Source: Nocardioides sp. SYSU D00038 (GTDB lineage Bacteria; Actinomycetota; Actinomycetes; Propionibacteriales; Nocardioidaceae). Taken from it: a stretch of 64,000 nucleotides of DNA. Within the stretch, counting starts at the first letter, position 1. Each line of letters opens with the position of its first letter. The translations under genes and the position numbers were made by a program. The DNA is taken from contig NZ_JAFFJT010000004.1 of assembly GCF_016924665.1 (NCBI RefSeq), positions 1 through 64,000 on the forward strand, read 5' to 3'. Shown here in pieces: positions 1 to 9,213 of this stretch. A model generated the notes under the pieces. The model made no database searches. It was not told where the DNA came from and worked only from the letters and a program-made list of their open reading frames with translations.

Positions 1-40
1 CGCGCGGCAGGCCGACGTTGACGGAGAGCACGGTGGGCAT
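1..40 (-). CDS. MOSC-domain protein, N-terminal fragment (runs off window)
   Basis: Only the first 13 codons are inside the window. They read M-P-T-V-L-S-V-N-V-G-L-P-R. The motif VLSVNVGxPR right after the start is the usual N-terminus of YiiM-like MOSC-domain proteins, which bind sulfur-carrying or molybdenum-cofactor-related ligands. The ATG is at 38-40. The call rests on this motif alone, so it is tentative. The gene points left, like its neighbours, and a long inverted repeat lies between it and the kinase gene upstream. Confidence 0.45.
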   Translation of the reverse strand, partial: MPTVLSVNVGLPR

Positions 41-63
41 GCCCCATCGTCGCACCCGCCCGG

Positions 64-102
64 CCGAGTCGTCGTTACCCGGCACGAGTAACGACGACTC
101 GG
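64..102. repeat. Palindromic hairpin element, copy 1
   Basis: An 18-bp inverted repeat with a 3-base loop (GCA): the left arm, 64-81, starts CCGAGTCGTCGTTAC and the right arm, 85-102, ends GTAACGACGACTCGG, with one mismatched pair. It begins 10 bp past the stop codon of the kinase gene at 113. Nearly the same element lies at 7173-7211, just past lepA. There is no T-tract. It is either a dispersed REP-like repeat or a hairpin-dependent transcript end. Confidence 0.75.
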
Positions 103-112
103 CGGGGACGGG

Positions 113-1042
113 TCAGTCCTGGACGGCCTTCGCGACGGCGATGCAGGTGGTCAGCCAGTCGTGGTCGGGGCGGCCGGGGTGGTCCTCGAGCTCCCACAGC
201 ACGTTGTGGAGCATCCGGACCACCACCCAGTCGCGGGCCCTGTCCTCGTCGAGGTCGCCGGCGTCGACCAGGGTGTGGAACCGGCGGCGGACGGCGGCCC
301 GGACGTCGCCGGAGGCCACCACCTCGGCCCAGCGGTCCCACAGCATCGGGGCCGGCTCGTAGTGCGGGTCGCCCATGACCGGGTGGGGGTCGACGGCCAG
401 CCACGGCTCCCGGGTGCCGGCGAGCACGTTCTCGTAGTGCAGGTCGGCGTGCACCAGCACGCCGGGCGGGTCCGCCTCGAGGTCGGCCACCAGGTCGCGG
501 CCCAGCGAGACCGCCTGCTCGACGAGGCGGTGCGGCACCGGTGCGCCGCGCCCGAGCCTGGCCAGTCCGCCGGTCCAGCGGCCGACCAGCCCGGCCAGCG
601 GGTGCAGCTGGGGCGGGGCCGGCACGTGCAGCCGGCCGTAGAGCCCGGCCACCACCTCGCACGCCGCCAGGGCGTCGACCGTGGTGAGGTCGCGGCTCCC
701 CAGCCGCTCCAGCAGCATCGCGCCGCGGCGCGGGTCGGCCCGCAGCATCCGGACGGCGCCGCGGCCGCCCCAGGTCTGGAGGGCCAGCGGCTCGTGCTCG
801 GTCTCCTCCTCGACGAAGCCGACCTTGAGCACCGCCGGGCCGGCCTCCGCACGCACCGGCAGCACCAGGGCCGTCCAGCCGTGGGTGGGCGACCCGTCGG
901 GCTGGAGGCCCCACTCGGCGAGCAGCGCGGTGACGGTGGCGGGCAGCGCCTCGACGTACGCCGCCCAGTCGGGACCGCGGTCGGCGAAGGCCAGCACCCC
1001 CGCGGGCAGCTCCGAGCGACGCACCGGCGGATGGTCGCACAC
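113..1042 (-). CDS. Aminoglycoside/hydroxyurea-type phosphotransferase family kinase
   Basis: A 309-residue protein of the APH(6)/hydroxyurea-kinase branch of the protein-kinase-like phosphotransferases. Visible motifs are AVLKVGF (candidate ATP-binding Lys73), a Glu-rich stretch near residues 78-84, the catalytic-loop motif HADLHYENVL (His198, Asp200, Asn205) and the metal-binding VDPHP (Asp218). Known family members phosphorylate streptomycin, hydroxyurea or unidentified small molecules; the substrate here cannot be read from sequence. It starts with GTG 7 bp after the stop of the glycosyltransferase gene, so the two are probably co-transcribed. Resistance is possible but not shown; a housekeeping role in a polysaccharide operon is equally plausible. 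Confidence 0.85.
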   Translation of the reverse strand: MCDHPPVRRSELPAGVLAFADRGPDWAAYVEALPATVTALLAEWGLQPDGSPTHGWTALVLPVRAEAGPAVLKVGFVEEETEHEPLALQTWGGRGAVRMLRADPRRGAMLLERLGSRDLTTVDALAACEVVAGLYGRLHVPAPPQLHPLAGLVGRWTGGLARLGRGAPVPHRLVEQAVSLGRDLVADLEADPPGVLVHADLHYENVLAGTREPWLAVDPHPVMGDPHYEPAPMLWDRWAEVVASGDVRAAVRRRFHTLVDAGDLDEDRARDWVVVRMLHNVLWELEDHPGRPDHDWLTTCIAVAKAVQD

Positions 1043-1049
1043 GCCGGGC

Positions 1050-2183
1050 TCAGCGCCGCCGGGCGCCCAGCACCTTGAGGTAGACCCGGGCCAGGGCGTT
1101 GGCCGAGGCGGCGGCGTCGTGGTGGGCCTCGACGTGCGCCCGCCCGGCCCAGCCCTCGTCCTCGACCCGCTCGGGATCGGTCAGCCGCTCGGCGACCGCA
1201 TCGGCCAGGGCGGTGTGGTCGTCGACCTCCACCAGCGCCCCGGCGCCGGGCGGCACCGTGTCGAGGATGCCCGGCACCCGGGTGGCCACGACGCTGCGCG
1301 CCGACGCCATCGCCTCCAGCGGGACCAGCGACAGCTCCTCGGAGCGCGAGGGCACCACGACGACGTCGGCGGCGCCGTACCAGGTCGGCACGTCGGAGCG
1401 CCGGCCCACGACCCGCGCCCCCTCCAGCTCGGCGGCGAGCCGCTCCAGCACCGGCCGGTCGGGTCCGTCGCCGAGGAGGTGGAGCGCCGCGTCGGGCACC
1501 TGCGCGCGCACCCGCGGCCACGCCGCCAGCAGGTCGCGCTGGCCCTTGTCGACCGTCAGTCGCCCCACGCAGAGCGCGGTGGGCACGTCCGGCAGCGCCA
1601 GGGCCCGCCGACCGAGCACCCGGTCGCGCTCCTCGAGCGGCTGCAGCCGCACCAGGTCGACCCCCGGGCTGAGCACCGAGGCCGGACCGGTCATGCCCAG
1701 CGCCGCGGCCCGGCTCCGCTCCCCCTCCGTGGCGCAGACCAGCTCGGTGGTCCAGCGCGCCAGCCGACGCTCGGTGCGGGCCGCGGCCGGGTGCCCGTGC
1801 GGCTCGACGAGGGTGGGCACCCGGTTGCGGACGACCAGCCGACCCACCACGCCGGCCCGACCGGCGTGCAGGTGGACGACGTCGGGGCCGGTGGCGGCGA
1901 GCACCTCGGCGAGCAGCAGCGCGGCGCGGACGCCGCCCGCGGTCCCGGTCCCGAGGTCCCACCAGTGCACCTCCGCACCGAGCAGCCGGGCCGCGAAGCC
2001 GAGCGGGCCGGTGGACGGGCAGGCGACCGAGACCGACCAGCCGCGCTCGACCTGGTCGCGCACCTGGGCCAGCACCACCGCGGCCACCCCGCCGTCGACG
2101 GGCTCCGCGACGTGCAGCACGTGCAGGCGCCGGCTGCCCGGGTCGCCGGGCTCGCGCACGCTCGGGCGGGTCGACACGCTCAC
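1050..2183 (-). CDS. GT4-family glycosyltransferase
   Basis: A 377-residue GT-B fold glycosyltransferase. The N-terminal half has LHVLHVAEPVDGGVA and DVVHLHAG, typical of the acceptor-side Rossmann domain. The C-terminal half has CVGRLTVDKGQ, LLGDGP and the EX7E-type motif EELSLVPLEA near residue 285, where nucleotide-sugar contacts are made. It probably adds a sugar to a lipid-linked or envelope polysaccharide. The GTG start overlaps the TGA of the Wzz-like gene by 4 bases (GTGA), which implies translational coupling and a shared pathway. Donor and acceptor sugars are unknown. Confidence 0.9.
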   Translation of the reverse strand: MSVSTRPSVREPGDPGSRRLHVLHVAEPVDGGVAAVVLAQVRDQVERGWSVSVACPSTGPLGFAARLLGAEVHWWDLGTGTAGGVRAALLLAEVLAATGPDVVHLHAGRAGVVGRLVVRNRVPTLVEPHGHPAAARTERRLARWTTELVCATEGERSRAAALGMTGPASVLSPGVDLVRLQPLEERDRVLGRRALALPDVPTALCVGRLTVDKGQRDLLAAWPRVRAQVPDAALHLLGDGPDRPVLERLAAELEGARVVGRRSDVPTWYGAADVVVVPSRSEELSLVPLEAMASARSVVATRVPGILDTVPPGAGALVEVDDHTALADAVAERLTDPERVEDEGWAGRAHVEAHHDAAASANALARVYLKVLGARRR

Positions 2184-3451
2184 GCCGTCACGAGGGCCCG
2201 GCCGGGCGAGACCAGGACGACGCCGAGCACGCGGGCGCCCGCGGCGCGCACCCGCTCGGCCCGTGCCCTGAGGAGGGTGGGCGTGGTCGCGTCCTCGGGC
2301 ACGACCAGCACCAGGGCGCCACCGGCCGCCAGCACGCAGGCGTCGTCGCTGACGTCGAGCGGGGGCGCGAGCACGACCACGACGTCGGCCAGCGCCCGGG
2401 CCCGGTCGACCACGGCCGCGAACCGGCGCCCGAGCAGGGGCCCGGCCGGCTCGCTCCCCCGGGTGCCGCTGGGCAGCACCGCCAGGTGGGGAACCGGGCC
2501 GGCGCTGACGGCGCTGGCGAGGTCGGCGGTGCCGAGCAGGACGTCGTGGAGGCCGGGCGTCTCGGGCTGGCCCGCCCCGGGCCGGCCGAACCGCTCGCCC
2601 ATCCGGCCGTCGACGAGCAGCACCCGGCGTTCCTCGTCGGCCAGGGCGATCGCGGTGTTGGCGCCGAACCAGGTGTTGAGGTCGTCGTCGGCGAGCCCGG
2701 CGACGACCAGCGTCGTCACCGGCGGGCCGCCCAGCCCGGAGCCGACCGCGTCGCGCACCAGCTGGAAGACCTCGGCCGCCGCCGTGCCCGGCTCGAGGGC
2801 GGGCATCACGGTGGGGTCGTCGGGTGCCGCGACGTGCGCCAGCAGCGGGGCGCCCGCGGCCTCCTCGGCACCGGTGGCCGAGCGGACGACGTGGGTGCGC
2901 CGGTCGCGCAGCAGTGCCGCCCACGACGCGGCCAGCAGGCCGAGCGCCGCGCCGAGGGCGAGGGCGAGCAGCACGTTGGGGCTGCGGTAGCTGCGCGGCG
3001 GGAGCGCCGCGTCGCGAGGGGTGAGGGCCAGCACGCCGCCGCCCGGGTCGACGGCGGGCAGCACCTCGACCACGAGGTTGGCGACCTCGGCGGCCACCCG
3101 GGGGTCGGGGTCGCCGGCCGAGACCTCGACCACCCCGGAGCCGGCGACCCGCTCGCCGCTGGTCGCGCGGCGCAGCTCCTCCACACCGCGCTCGACCGAC
3201 AGCCGGGCGCGCACCTCGACGGCCACCTGGCGCGAGCCGGCCAGCTCGGCCACCGTGCCGCGCAGCGCGTCGAGCTCCTCGGCGTCGACCTCGACCCCGG
3301 GCTGCGCCGTCACCTCGAGGGTCGCCGTCGCGACGTACGTCTTGGGGGCGAGCGCCAGGCCGGCCCACACCGCCACCGCCGTGACGGCGAGCACCAGCGC
3401 CACCAGCGGCTTCTGACGCCAGAGCGCTCCCCCCAGGTCGCGCAGTTCCAT
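2180..3451 (-). CDS. Wzz/BY-kinase-like polysaccharide chain-length protein with degenerate P-loop
   Basis: A 423-residue protein. Two membrane segments (about residues 12-32 and 155-178) flank an extracytoplasmic Wzz-type domain containing PKTYVATATLEV. A cytoplasmic ATPase-like domain follows, as in actinobacterial bacterial tyrosine kinases. VLLVDGRMG near residue 277 resembles Walker A'. The position where Walker A should be (about residues 250-265, AGLADDDLNTWFGANTA) has no GKS/T, and no tyrosine-rich tail is visible. It may therefore be a non-catalytic co-polymerase. The ATG at 3451 was chosen because GGGGAAGAG precedes it; a longer reading frame to 3520 lacks homology. It sits between the ligase and glycosyltransferase genes. 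Confidence 0.85.
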   Translation of the reverse strand: MELRDLGGALWRQKPLVALVLAVTAVAVWAGLALAPKTYVATATLEVTAQPGVEVDAEELDALRGTVAELAGSRQVAVEVRARLSVERGVEELRRATSGERVAGSGVVEVSAGDPDPRVAAEVANLVVEVLPAVDPGGGVLALTPRDAALPPRSYRSPNVLLALALGAALGLLAASWAALLRDRRTHVVRSATGAEEAAGAPLLAHVAAPDDPTVMPALEPGTAAAEVFQLVRDAVGSGLGGPPVTTLVVAGLADDDLNTWFGANTAIALADEERRVLLVDGRMGERFGRPGAGQPETPGLHDVLLGTADLASAVSAGPVPHLAVLPSGTRGSEPAGPLLGRRFAAVVDRARALADVVVVLAPPLDVSDDACVLAAGGALVLVVPEDATTPTLLRARAERVRAAGARVLGVVLVSPGRALVTA

Positions 3452-3643
3452 CTCTTCCCCACTGTGGTGCTGGCTGCTTCGCCCCAGTCTTGGTGGCCCC
3501 CCGGCGCACCTCGGACGCACGGTGCCGAGATACCCGATGTTGTGGATCGGACGGCGCCCGCCCGCCCATGGTGGGCCAGCCCTGACCTGCGGGTTCGCGG
3601 TTTCGGCGTCTCGGACGGATCGGTCCAGACCGGGCGCCGTGCG

Positions 3644-4984
3644 TCAGGTTCGGGGAGCGGCGTCGCGGGGCCCGTCGGCCAGTGCCCCGTCTGCCAGGGC
3701 CCCGCCGAGCGCGACCAGCAGCCACAGCGGCAGCACCAGGTGGAGGGTCACCAGGCCTCCCGCCACGAGCGCGGCCGCCCCGGCGGCGAGCACGGACGCG
3801 GCCAGCGGGTCGGCGTCGCGGCGCCAGCGGCGGGCGGCGCCGGCGAGCCCGGCGGCGACCAGCGCGAGCAGCGCGCCCAGCCCGAGCAGGCCGGTCTCGG
3901 CGGCCACCTGCAGGTAGGTGCTGTGGGCCTGGTCGCGGTCGTGGACGGCGTCGTCGGTGGGCCCGGCGTAGTCCTCGTGGTGCACGTCGACCGCCGCCGG
4001 GCCCAGCCCCAGCAGCGGGTGCTCCCGGACCATCTCCGCCGGCGCCCGCCACAGCTCCGCGCGGGCGTCGACGCGGTGCTCGAGCCGGCGGCCCAGGTCG
4101 CGGACCTCGGCACCGACCCGCTCGGAGTCGGTCGCCAGCGCCAGCCCGCCCAGGGTCAGCAGCACCACGACCACCCCGAGCGCGGCGCGGCGGGTGAGCA
4201 GGCCGGTGGCCACCAGCGCGCCCGCGCCGGCCAGCAGCCCGAGCAGGGCCCCGCCCGACGCCGTGCCGAGCAGGCCCAGGAGGAGGACGGCGGTGCCGGT
4301 GTCGACCCGTCGCGGCCGCGGCGCGAGCCGCCGCAGCCCGACCGACAGCACCGCTGCGACCAGCAGGTGCACGGCGAGCGACCCGGGCACCCGGGTGGCG
4401 TCGGTGAGCGGGATGGCCACCAGCCCGAGCACGGCGGCCGCGACGCACGCGGCGACGTAGGTCGAGGCGAGCCGACGCGCAGGCACCCCGTCGCGCAGGC
4501 AGTCGAGCAGCACCAGCAGCACCGCGAGCAGGCCGAGCTGGCGCAGCAGCGCCGCCAGGCCCGCGTCGCCGTTGCCGTGGACCAGCGCCGCCAGCACCAC
4601 GACCGCCGCCAGTCCGGCGGTGGTCGCGGCGACCGTCCCCGGGCGGCCGGCGTGCAGGCGGCCGTGCAGCCGGCGCAGCGCCCACGAGACGACCAGGACG
4701 GCGGGCGGCACGGCCGGCAGCCAGGGGTGCACGCCGGCGAGGACGGTGCTCACCGGGGCCGCGACGACCGCCGCGGGGGCGGCCCACTCGACCCGCACCA
4801 GCATGGCGACCAGCAGCACGCCGACGACGGCCGCGAGCGCCTGGTGGGGGCGCAGGCCGACCGCGAGCCCGGCCGCGGCCGCGGCCACCACCGGCACGCC
4901 CAGCTCGGCGGCGGTCCGCACCGGCGACGGGGGCGGGGCGTCGCGGGGAGCGCGCGCGGGTGCGGGGCGCACCGACACGGACAT
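3644..4984 (-). CDS. O-antigen ligase/polymerase (Wzy/WaaL-like) membrane protein
   Basis: A 446-residue, very hydrophobic protein with about ten membrane segments and one large external loop. The loop region contains HSTYLQVAAETGLLGL, the typical Wzy_C/O-antigen-ligase signature with its conserved His. Family members polymerise or ligate lipid-linked oligosaccharides on the outer face of the membrane. I chose the ATG at 4984 because a G6 run lies 8 bases upstream; a GTG at 4993 is the in-frame alternative. It is the first gene of a leftward group with the Wzz-like protein and the glycosyltransferase, and is divergent from the lipoprotein gene. A 192-bp gap (3452-3643) before the next gene holds no gene or clear signal. 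Confidence 0.85.
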   Translation of the reverse strand: MSVSVRPAPARAPRDAPPPSPVRTAAELGVPVVAAAAAGLAVGLRPHQALAAVVGVLLVAMLVRVEWAAPAAVVAAPVSTVLAGVHPWLPAVPPAVLVVSWALRRLHGRLHAGRPGTVAATTAGLAAVVVLAALVHGNGDAGLAALLRQLGLLAVLLVLLDCLRDGVPARRLASTYVAACVAAAVLGLVAIPLTDATRVPGSLAVHLLVAAVLSVGLRRLAPRPRRVDTGTAVLLLGLLGTASGGALLGLLAGAGALVATGLLTRRAALGVVVVLLTLGGLALATDSERVGAEVRDLGRRLEHRVDARAELWRAPAEMVREHPLLGLGPAAVDVHHEDYAGPTDDAVHDRDQAHSTYLQVAAETGLLGLGALLALVAAGLAGAARRWRRDADPLAASVLAAGAAALVAGGLVTLHLVLPLWLLVALGGALADGALADGPRDAAPRT

Positions 4985-5004
4985 CCCACTCACCCCCCGG
5001 TGGA

Positions 5005-5035
5005 CAGGTCGGACCTGCCGTCCCCCCTACAGTAG
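5005..5035. promoter_or_regulatory. Divergent promoter region with two palindromes
   Basis: Between the ligase (leftward) and lipoprotein (rightward) genes lies a perfect 13-bp palindrome, CAGGTCGGACCTG (5005-5017). Ten bases further is CTACAGTAG (5027-5035), whose two strands read TACAGT and TACTGT; both fit a -10 hexamer. I see no convincing -35 at 17-18 bp on either side. This could be a shared operator and overlapping divergent promoters; that is inference. Confidence 0.3.
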
Positions 5036-5071
5036 GAAGGCACGAGGACATGCGGCTGAAGGGGGGAGCGC

Positions 5072-5842
5072 ATGCCCCGAAACTCGGTACGCCGGCGGCC
5101 GCGCGCCCGGCCGGCAGTCGCCGTCGCCGCGCTGGCGGTGCTCGTCCTGCCCGTCCTGGGCGGCTGCACCACGATCTCCGACCAGCTCGCGATCACCCCG
5201 GTGAGCGACAGCGGCCCCGACCCCACCGCACCCGGTGCCCTGCCCTCGCTGACCACCACCGACTGGGGGGTGACCGGGTCGCTGGTGTCGGTGGTGGTCA
5301 CCAACCACACCGACCGGGTGGTGCGCCGGGCTCGGCTCGCGGCCACCCTCCGCGACGCTGACGGCACCGTGCTCGGCACCTCGACCTCGATGCCCGACCA
5401 GTCCGGCTGCTGCACCGCCGAGGGCGTCGGGCCGGGCGAGTCCCACGGCTTCTACTTCCTCACCGACGTCCCCGTCGCCGACCCCGCGACCGCCCGGCTC
5501 GAGGTCGGCTTCCGCGAGGCGGCCTGGACCGGCCCCGCCGGCGCGCCCGAGCCGGCGGCCCGGGCCCTGCCGGTGGGCGTCGAGCCCGGAGCCGGGCTCA
5601 CGGTGGCGGTCGTCGACGTGGCCACGGTCGACGCCCTGCCGGCCGCGGTGGTGCAGGCGGAGCTGCGCGACCCGGCCGGCCGGCTGGTCGCCGTCGTCTC
5701 GGCGACGTGGACCTGCCTGCCCGCCGCGACGACGACGCGCGCCCGGCTCGAGCTGTTCGAGCCGGTGCCGGACGACGTCCGGATCGGGGCGGTCTGGGCG
5801 CGGCCCGCACCCCTCGGCGGCGGCGCGGCGCCGGACTGCTGA
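5072..5842 (+). CDS. Predicted lipoprotein of unknown function
   Basis: A 256-residue protein with an Arg-rich N-terminus, a hydrophobic core (about residues 15-29) and a lipobox VLGGC that predicts lipidation at Cys32. The mature part has alternating short strands (for example VVVTNHTDRVVRRARLAATL) suggesting a beta-sandwich, and a CC pair in SGCCTAEG. I do not recognise the family. A strong ribosome-binding site, AAGGGGGGAG, precedes the ATG. It is divergent from the polysaccharide genes, so it may belong to the same envelope function, but nothing in the sequence proves that. Its stop lies only 18 bp from the convergent coiled-coil gene, with a short CCGGG-TCGAG-CCCGG hairpin between them. 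Confidence 0.75.
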   Translation: MPRNSVRRRPRARPAVAVAALAVLVLPVLGGCTTISDQLAITPVSDSGPDPTAPGALPSLTTTDWGVTGSLVSVVVTNHTDRVVRRARLAATLRDADGTVLGTSTSMPDQSGCCTAEGVGPGESHGFYFLTDVPVADPATARLEVGFREAAWTGPAGAPEPAARALPVGVEPGAGLTVAVVDVATVDALPAAVVQAELRDPAGRLVAVVSATWTCLPAATTTRARLELFEPVPDDVRIGAVWARPAPLGGGAAPDC

Positions 5843-5860
5843 GGACCGGGTCGAGCCCGG

Positions 5861-6961
5861 CTACTGCGTGGAGCGGAACAGCCAGCCGAGCGGCCGCCCG
5901 GCGTGCTCGTGCTCCTGCTTGTCCCGGTTCGCCTGCTCGGTCTGCGGCATCACCTCGAGGGTCTGCTCCTCGACCGGCTCGCCCGTCGTCTCCCCCGCTG
6001 CGGCCGGCTCGGCCGCTTCGGTCGGCTCGGTCGGCTCGGTCGCCTCTGCGGACGCCGCGACCACGGCGGCGGGCGGCTCGTCGGCCGCCTCGGTGAGCGG
6101 CTGCGGCACCGGCTGCCGGACGGGCTTCGCACCCGAGCGGCTCCGGGCGCGGCCCTTGCCCCTGGCCTGGCCCGCCCGGGGCTGCGACGCGGGCTCCGCG
6201 GCGGCCGGCTCCGCGGACTCCTCGGTCGGCTCCACGGCGGCGGTCGCCCCGCCCGGCTCGTCGGTGCTCTCGGCACCGAAGGCGGGGGCGGAGCGCGGGG
6301 CGTCGGCGCCCGGCGGGGTGCTGGTGAACAGCGGCGTGCCGGTCGCGGCCAGCGAGCCGCCTCCCGCGAGGGTCTCCTGGTCGCCAGGGGTCGGCTCCGG
6401 CAGCACGTCGACCGTGCTGGCCCGCAGCGTGCCGAGCGCGGTGAGGATGTCGCCGACGTTGGTGGCCGCCGACTCCAGCGCGACCCCGAGGATCCGCACC
6501 GACGCCTCGACGTCCCCGATGATCGAGCTGGCCTGCTGGCGGATCTCGACGAGCTCGCGGCGGCCCTGCTCGGCCACCTCGGCGCGCACCTGGGCGCGCA
6601 GCTCCTCGGACTCGCGCTCGGCGGTGGCGCGGACCTGCTCGGCGGCGGTGCGGGCGGCCTCGGTGAGCTCGGCCGCCTCGGCGCGGGCGCGGGCGAGGAT
6701 CGCGTCGGCGCGCTCGCGGGCCTCGCCGGTGAGCTGGTCGGCGGACCCCTTGCTCTCGGCGAGCAGCTGGTCGGAGAGCTGCTGGGCCTCGGCCACCATG
6801 GCGTCGGCGTCGGCGAGCGCCTTGCGGCGGACCTCGCTGGCCTCCGCGAGCAGCGCCTCGGCCTCGCCGCGGGCGCCGAGGCTGGCCCGCAGCTCCTGGG
6901 CGCGCTCGCTCGCCCCGGCACCGGACGGCTGGGCGCCCTCGCTCGGATCGGTCGTGCTCAT
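5861..6961 (-). CDS. DivIVA-like coiled-coil protein
   Basis: A 366-residue protein with no membrane segment. Residues about 15-155 are an almost continuous Ala/Glu/Arg/Gln-rich coiled coil (for example AELTEAARTAAEQVRATAE). A short helical block follows, SSIIGDVEASVRILG, then a low-complexity Pro/Ala/Glu/Thr tail with repeats such as ATEPTEPTEAAEP. The architecture resembles actinobacterial DivIVA/Wag31-type or filament-forming scaffold proteins, but the N-terminal DivIVA membrane-binding motif is not evident. The ATG at 6961 was chosen because AAGGGGGAAG precedes it; upstream in-frame codons are low-quality. A role in cell-pole or cytoskeletal organisation is a guess. Confidence 0.75.
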   Translation of the reverse strand: MSTTDPSEGAQPSGAGASERAQELRASLGARGEAEALLAEASEVRRKALADADAMVAEAQQLSDQLLAESKGSADQLTGEARERADAILARARAEAAELTEAARTAAEQVRATAERESEELRAQVRAEVAEQGRRELVEIRQQASSIIGDVEASVRILGVALESAATNVGDILTALGTLRASTVDVLPEPTPGDQETLAGGGSLAATGTPLFTSTPPGADAPRSAPAFGAESTDEPGGATAAVEPTEESAEPAAAEPASQPRAGQARGKGRARSRSGAKPVRQPVPQPLTEAADEPPAAVVAASAEATEPTEPTEAAEPAAAGETTGEPVEEQTLEVMPQTEQANRDKQEHEHAGRPLGWLFRSTQ

Positions 6962-7172
6962 CCACTTCCCCCTTGGCTTCCCGAGACGCGTCGCGTGTGG
7001 TGCGAGTGTCCAGTGTGGCAGCCGGCCCCGGGGGCGTGGCGGGGTTTCGGCCGAACTCCCGGGACACCCGCCGCGGTCCGGCGTACGCCCACGCTGCGGC
7101 CGCTCGGGGCGGGACACCCCGCCCCTCGCGGGTCTTTACTCAGTTCTGGGGACGGCGGCCGCCCCGTTCGCG

Positions 7173-7211
7173 CCGAGTCGTCGTTACTCGTGCCGAGTAA
7201 CGACGGCTCGG
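7173..7211. repeat. Palindromic hairpin element, copy 2
   Basis: The left arm (7173-7190, CCGAGTCGTCGTTACTCG) and right arm (7194-7211) form an 18-bp stem with one mismatch and a TGC loop. It lies 11 bp past the lepA stop codon. It is a near-copy of 64-102, and both sit directly after the stop of a leftward gene. The 260-bp gap between lepA and the coiled-coil gene holds nothing else I can identify. Confidence 0.75.
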
Positions 7212-7221
7212 CGGCGGCGGG

Positions 7222-9099
<1,878 letters not shown>

Positions 9100-9213
9100 G
9101 GGTGCTCGTCGGGGCTCTCGGGTGGGCGGGTGGGGACCTCGTCATCCTCCCACGGCGTCGAGCGGGATGCCGATTCGCACGCGCGCCCTCCGGTCGGGCG
9201 CCGGGGCGACGGC

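Noticed and set aside
113..1042. Calling the kinase a streptomycin-resistance enzyme
   Set aside because: The family contains many kinases of unknown substrate, and the operon context points to polysaccharide metabolism, so a resistance label is not supported.
1050..5051. A single 1333-residue leftward frame spanning the glycosyltransferase and Wzz/ligase genes
   Set aside because: Only its last 377 residues are a real protein; the upstream part is out of frame with the true genes and Arg/Gly-rich.
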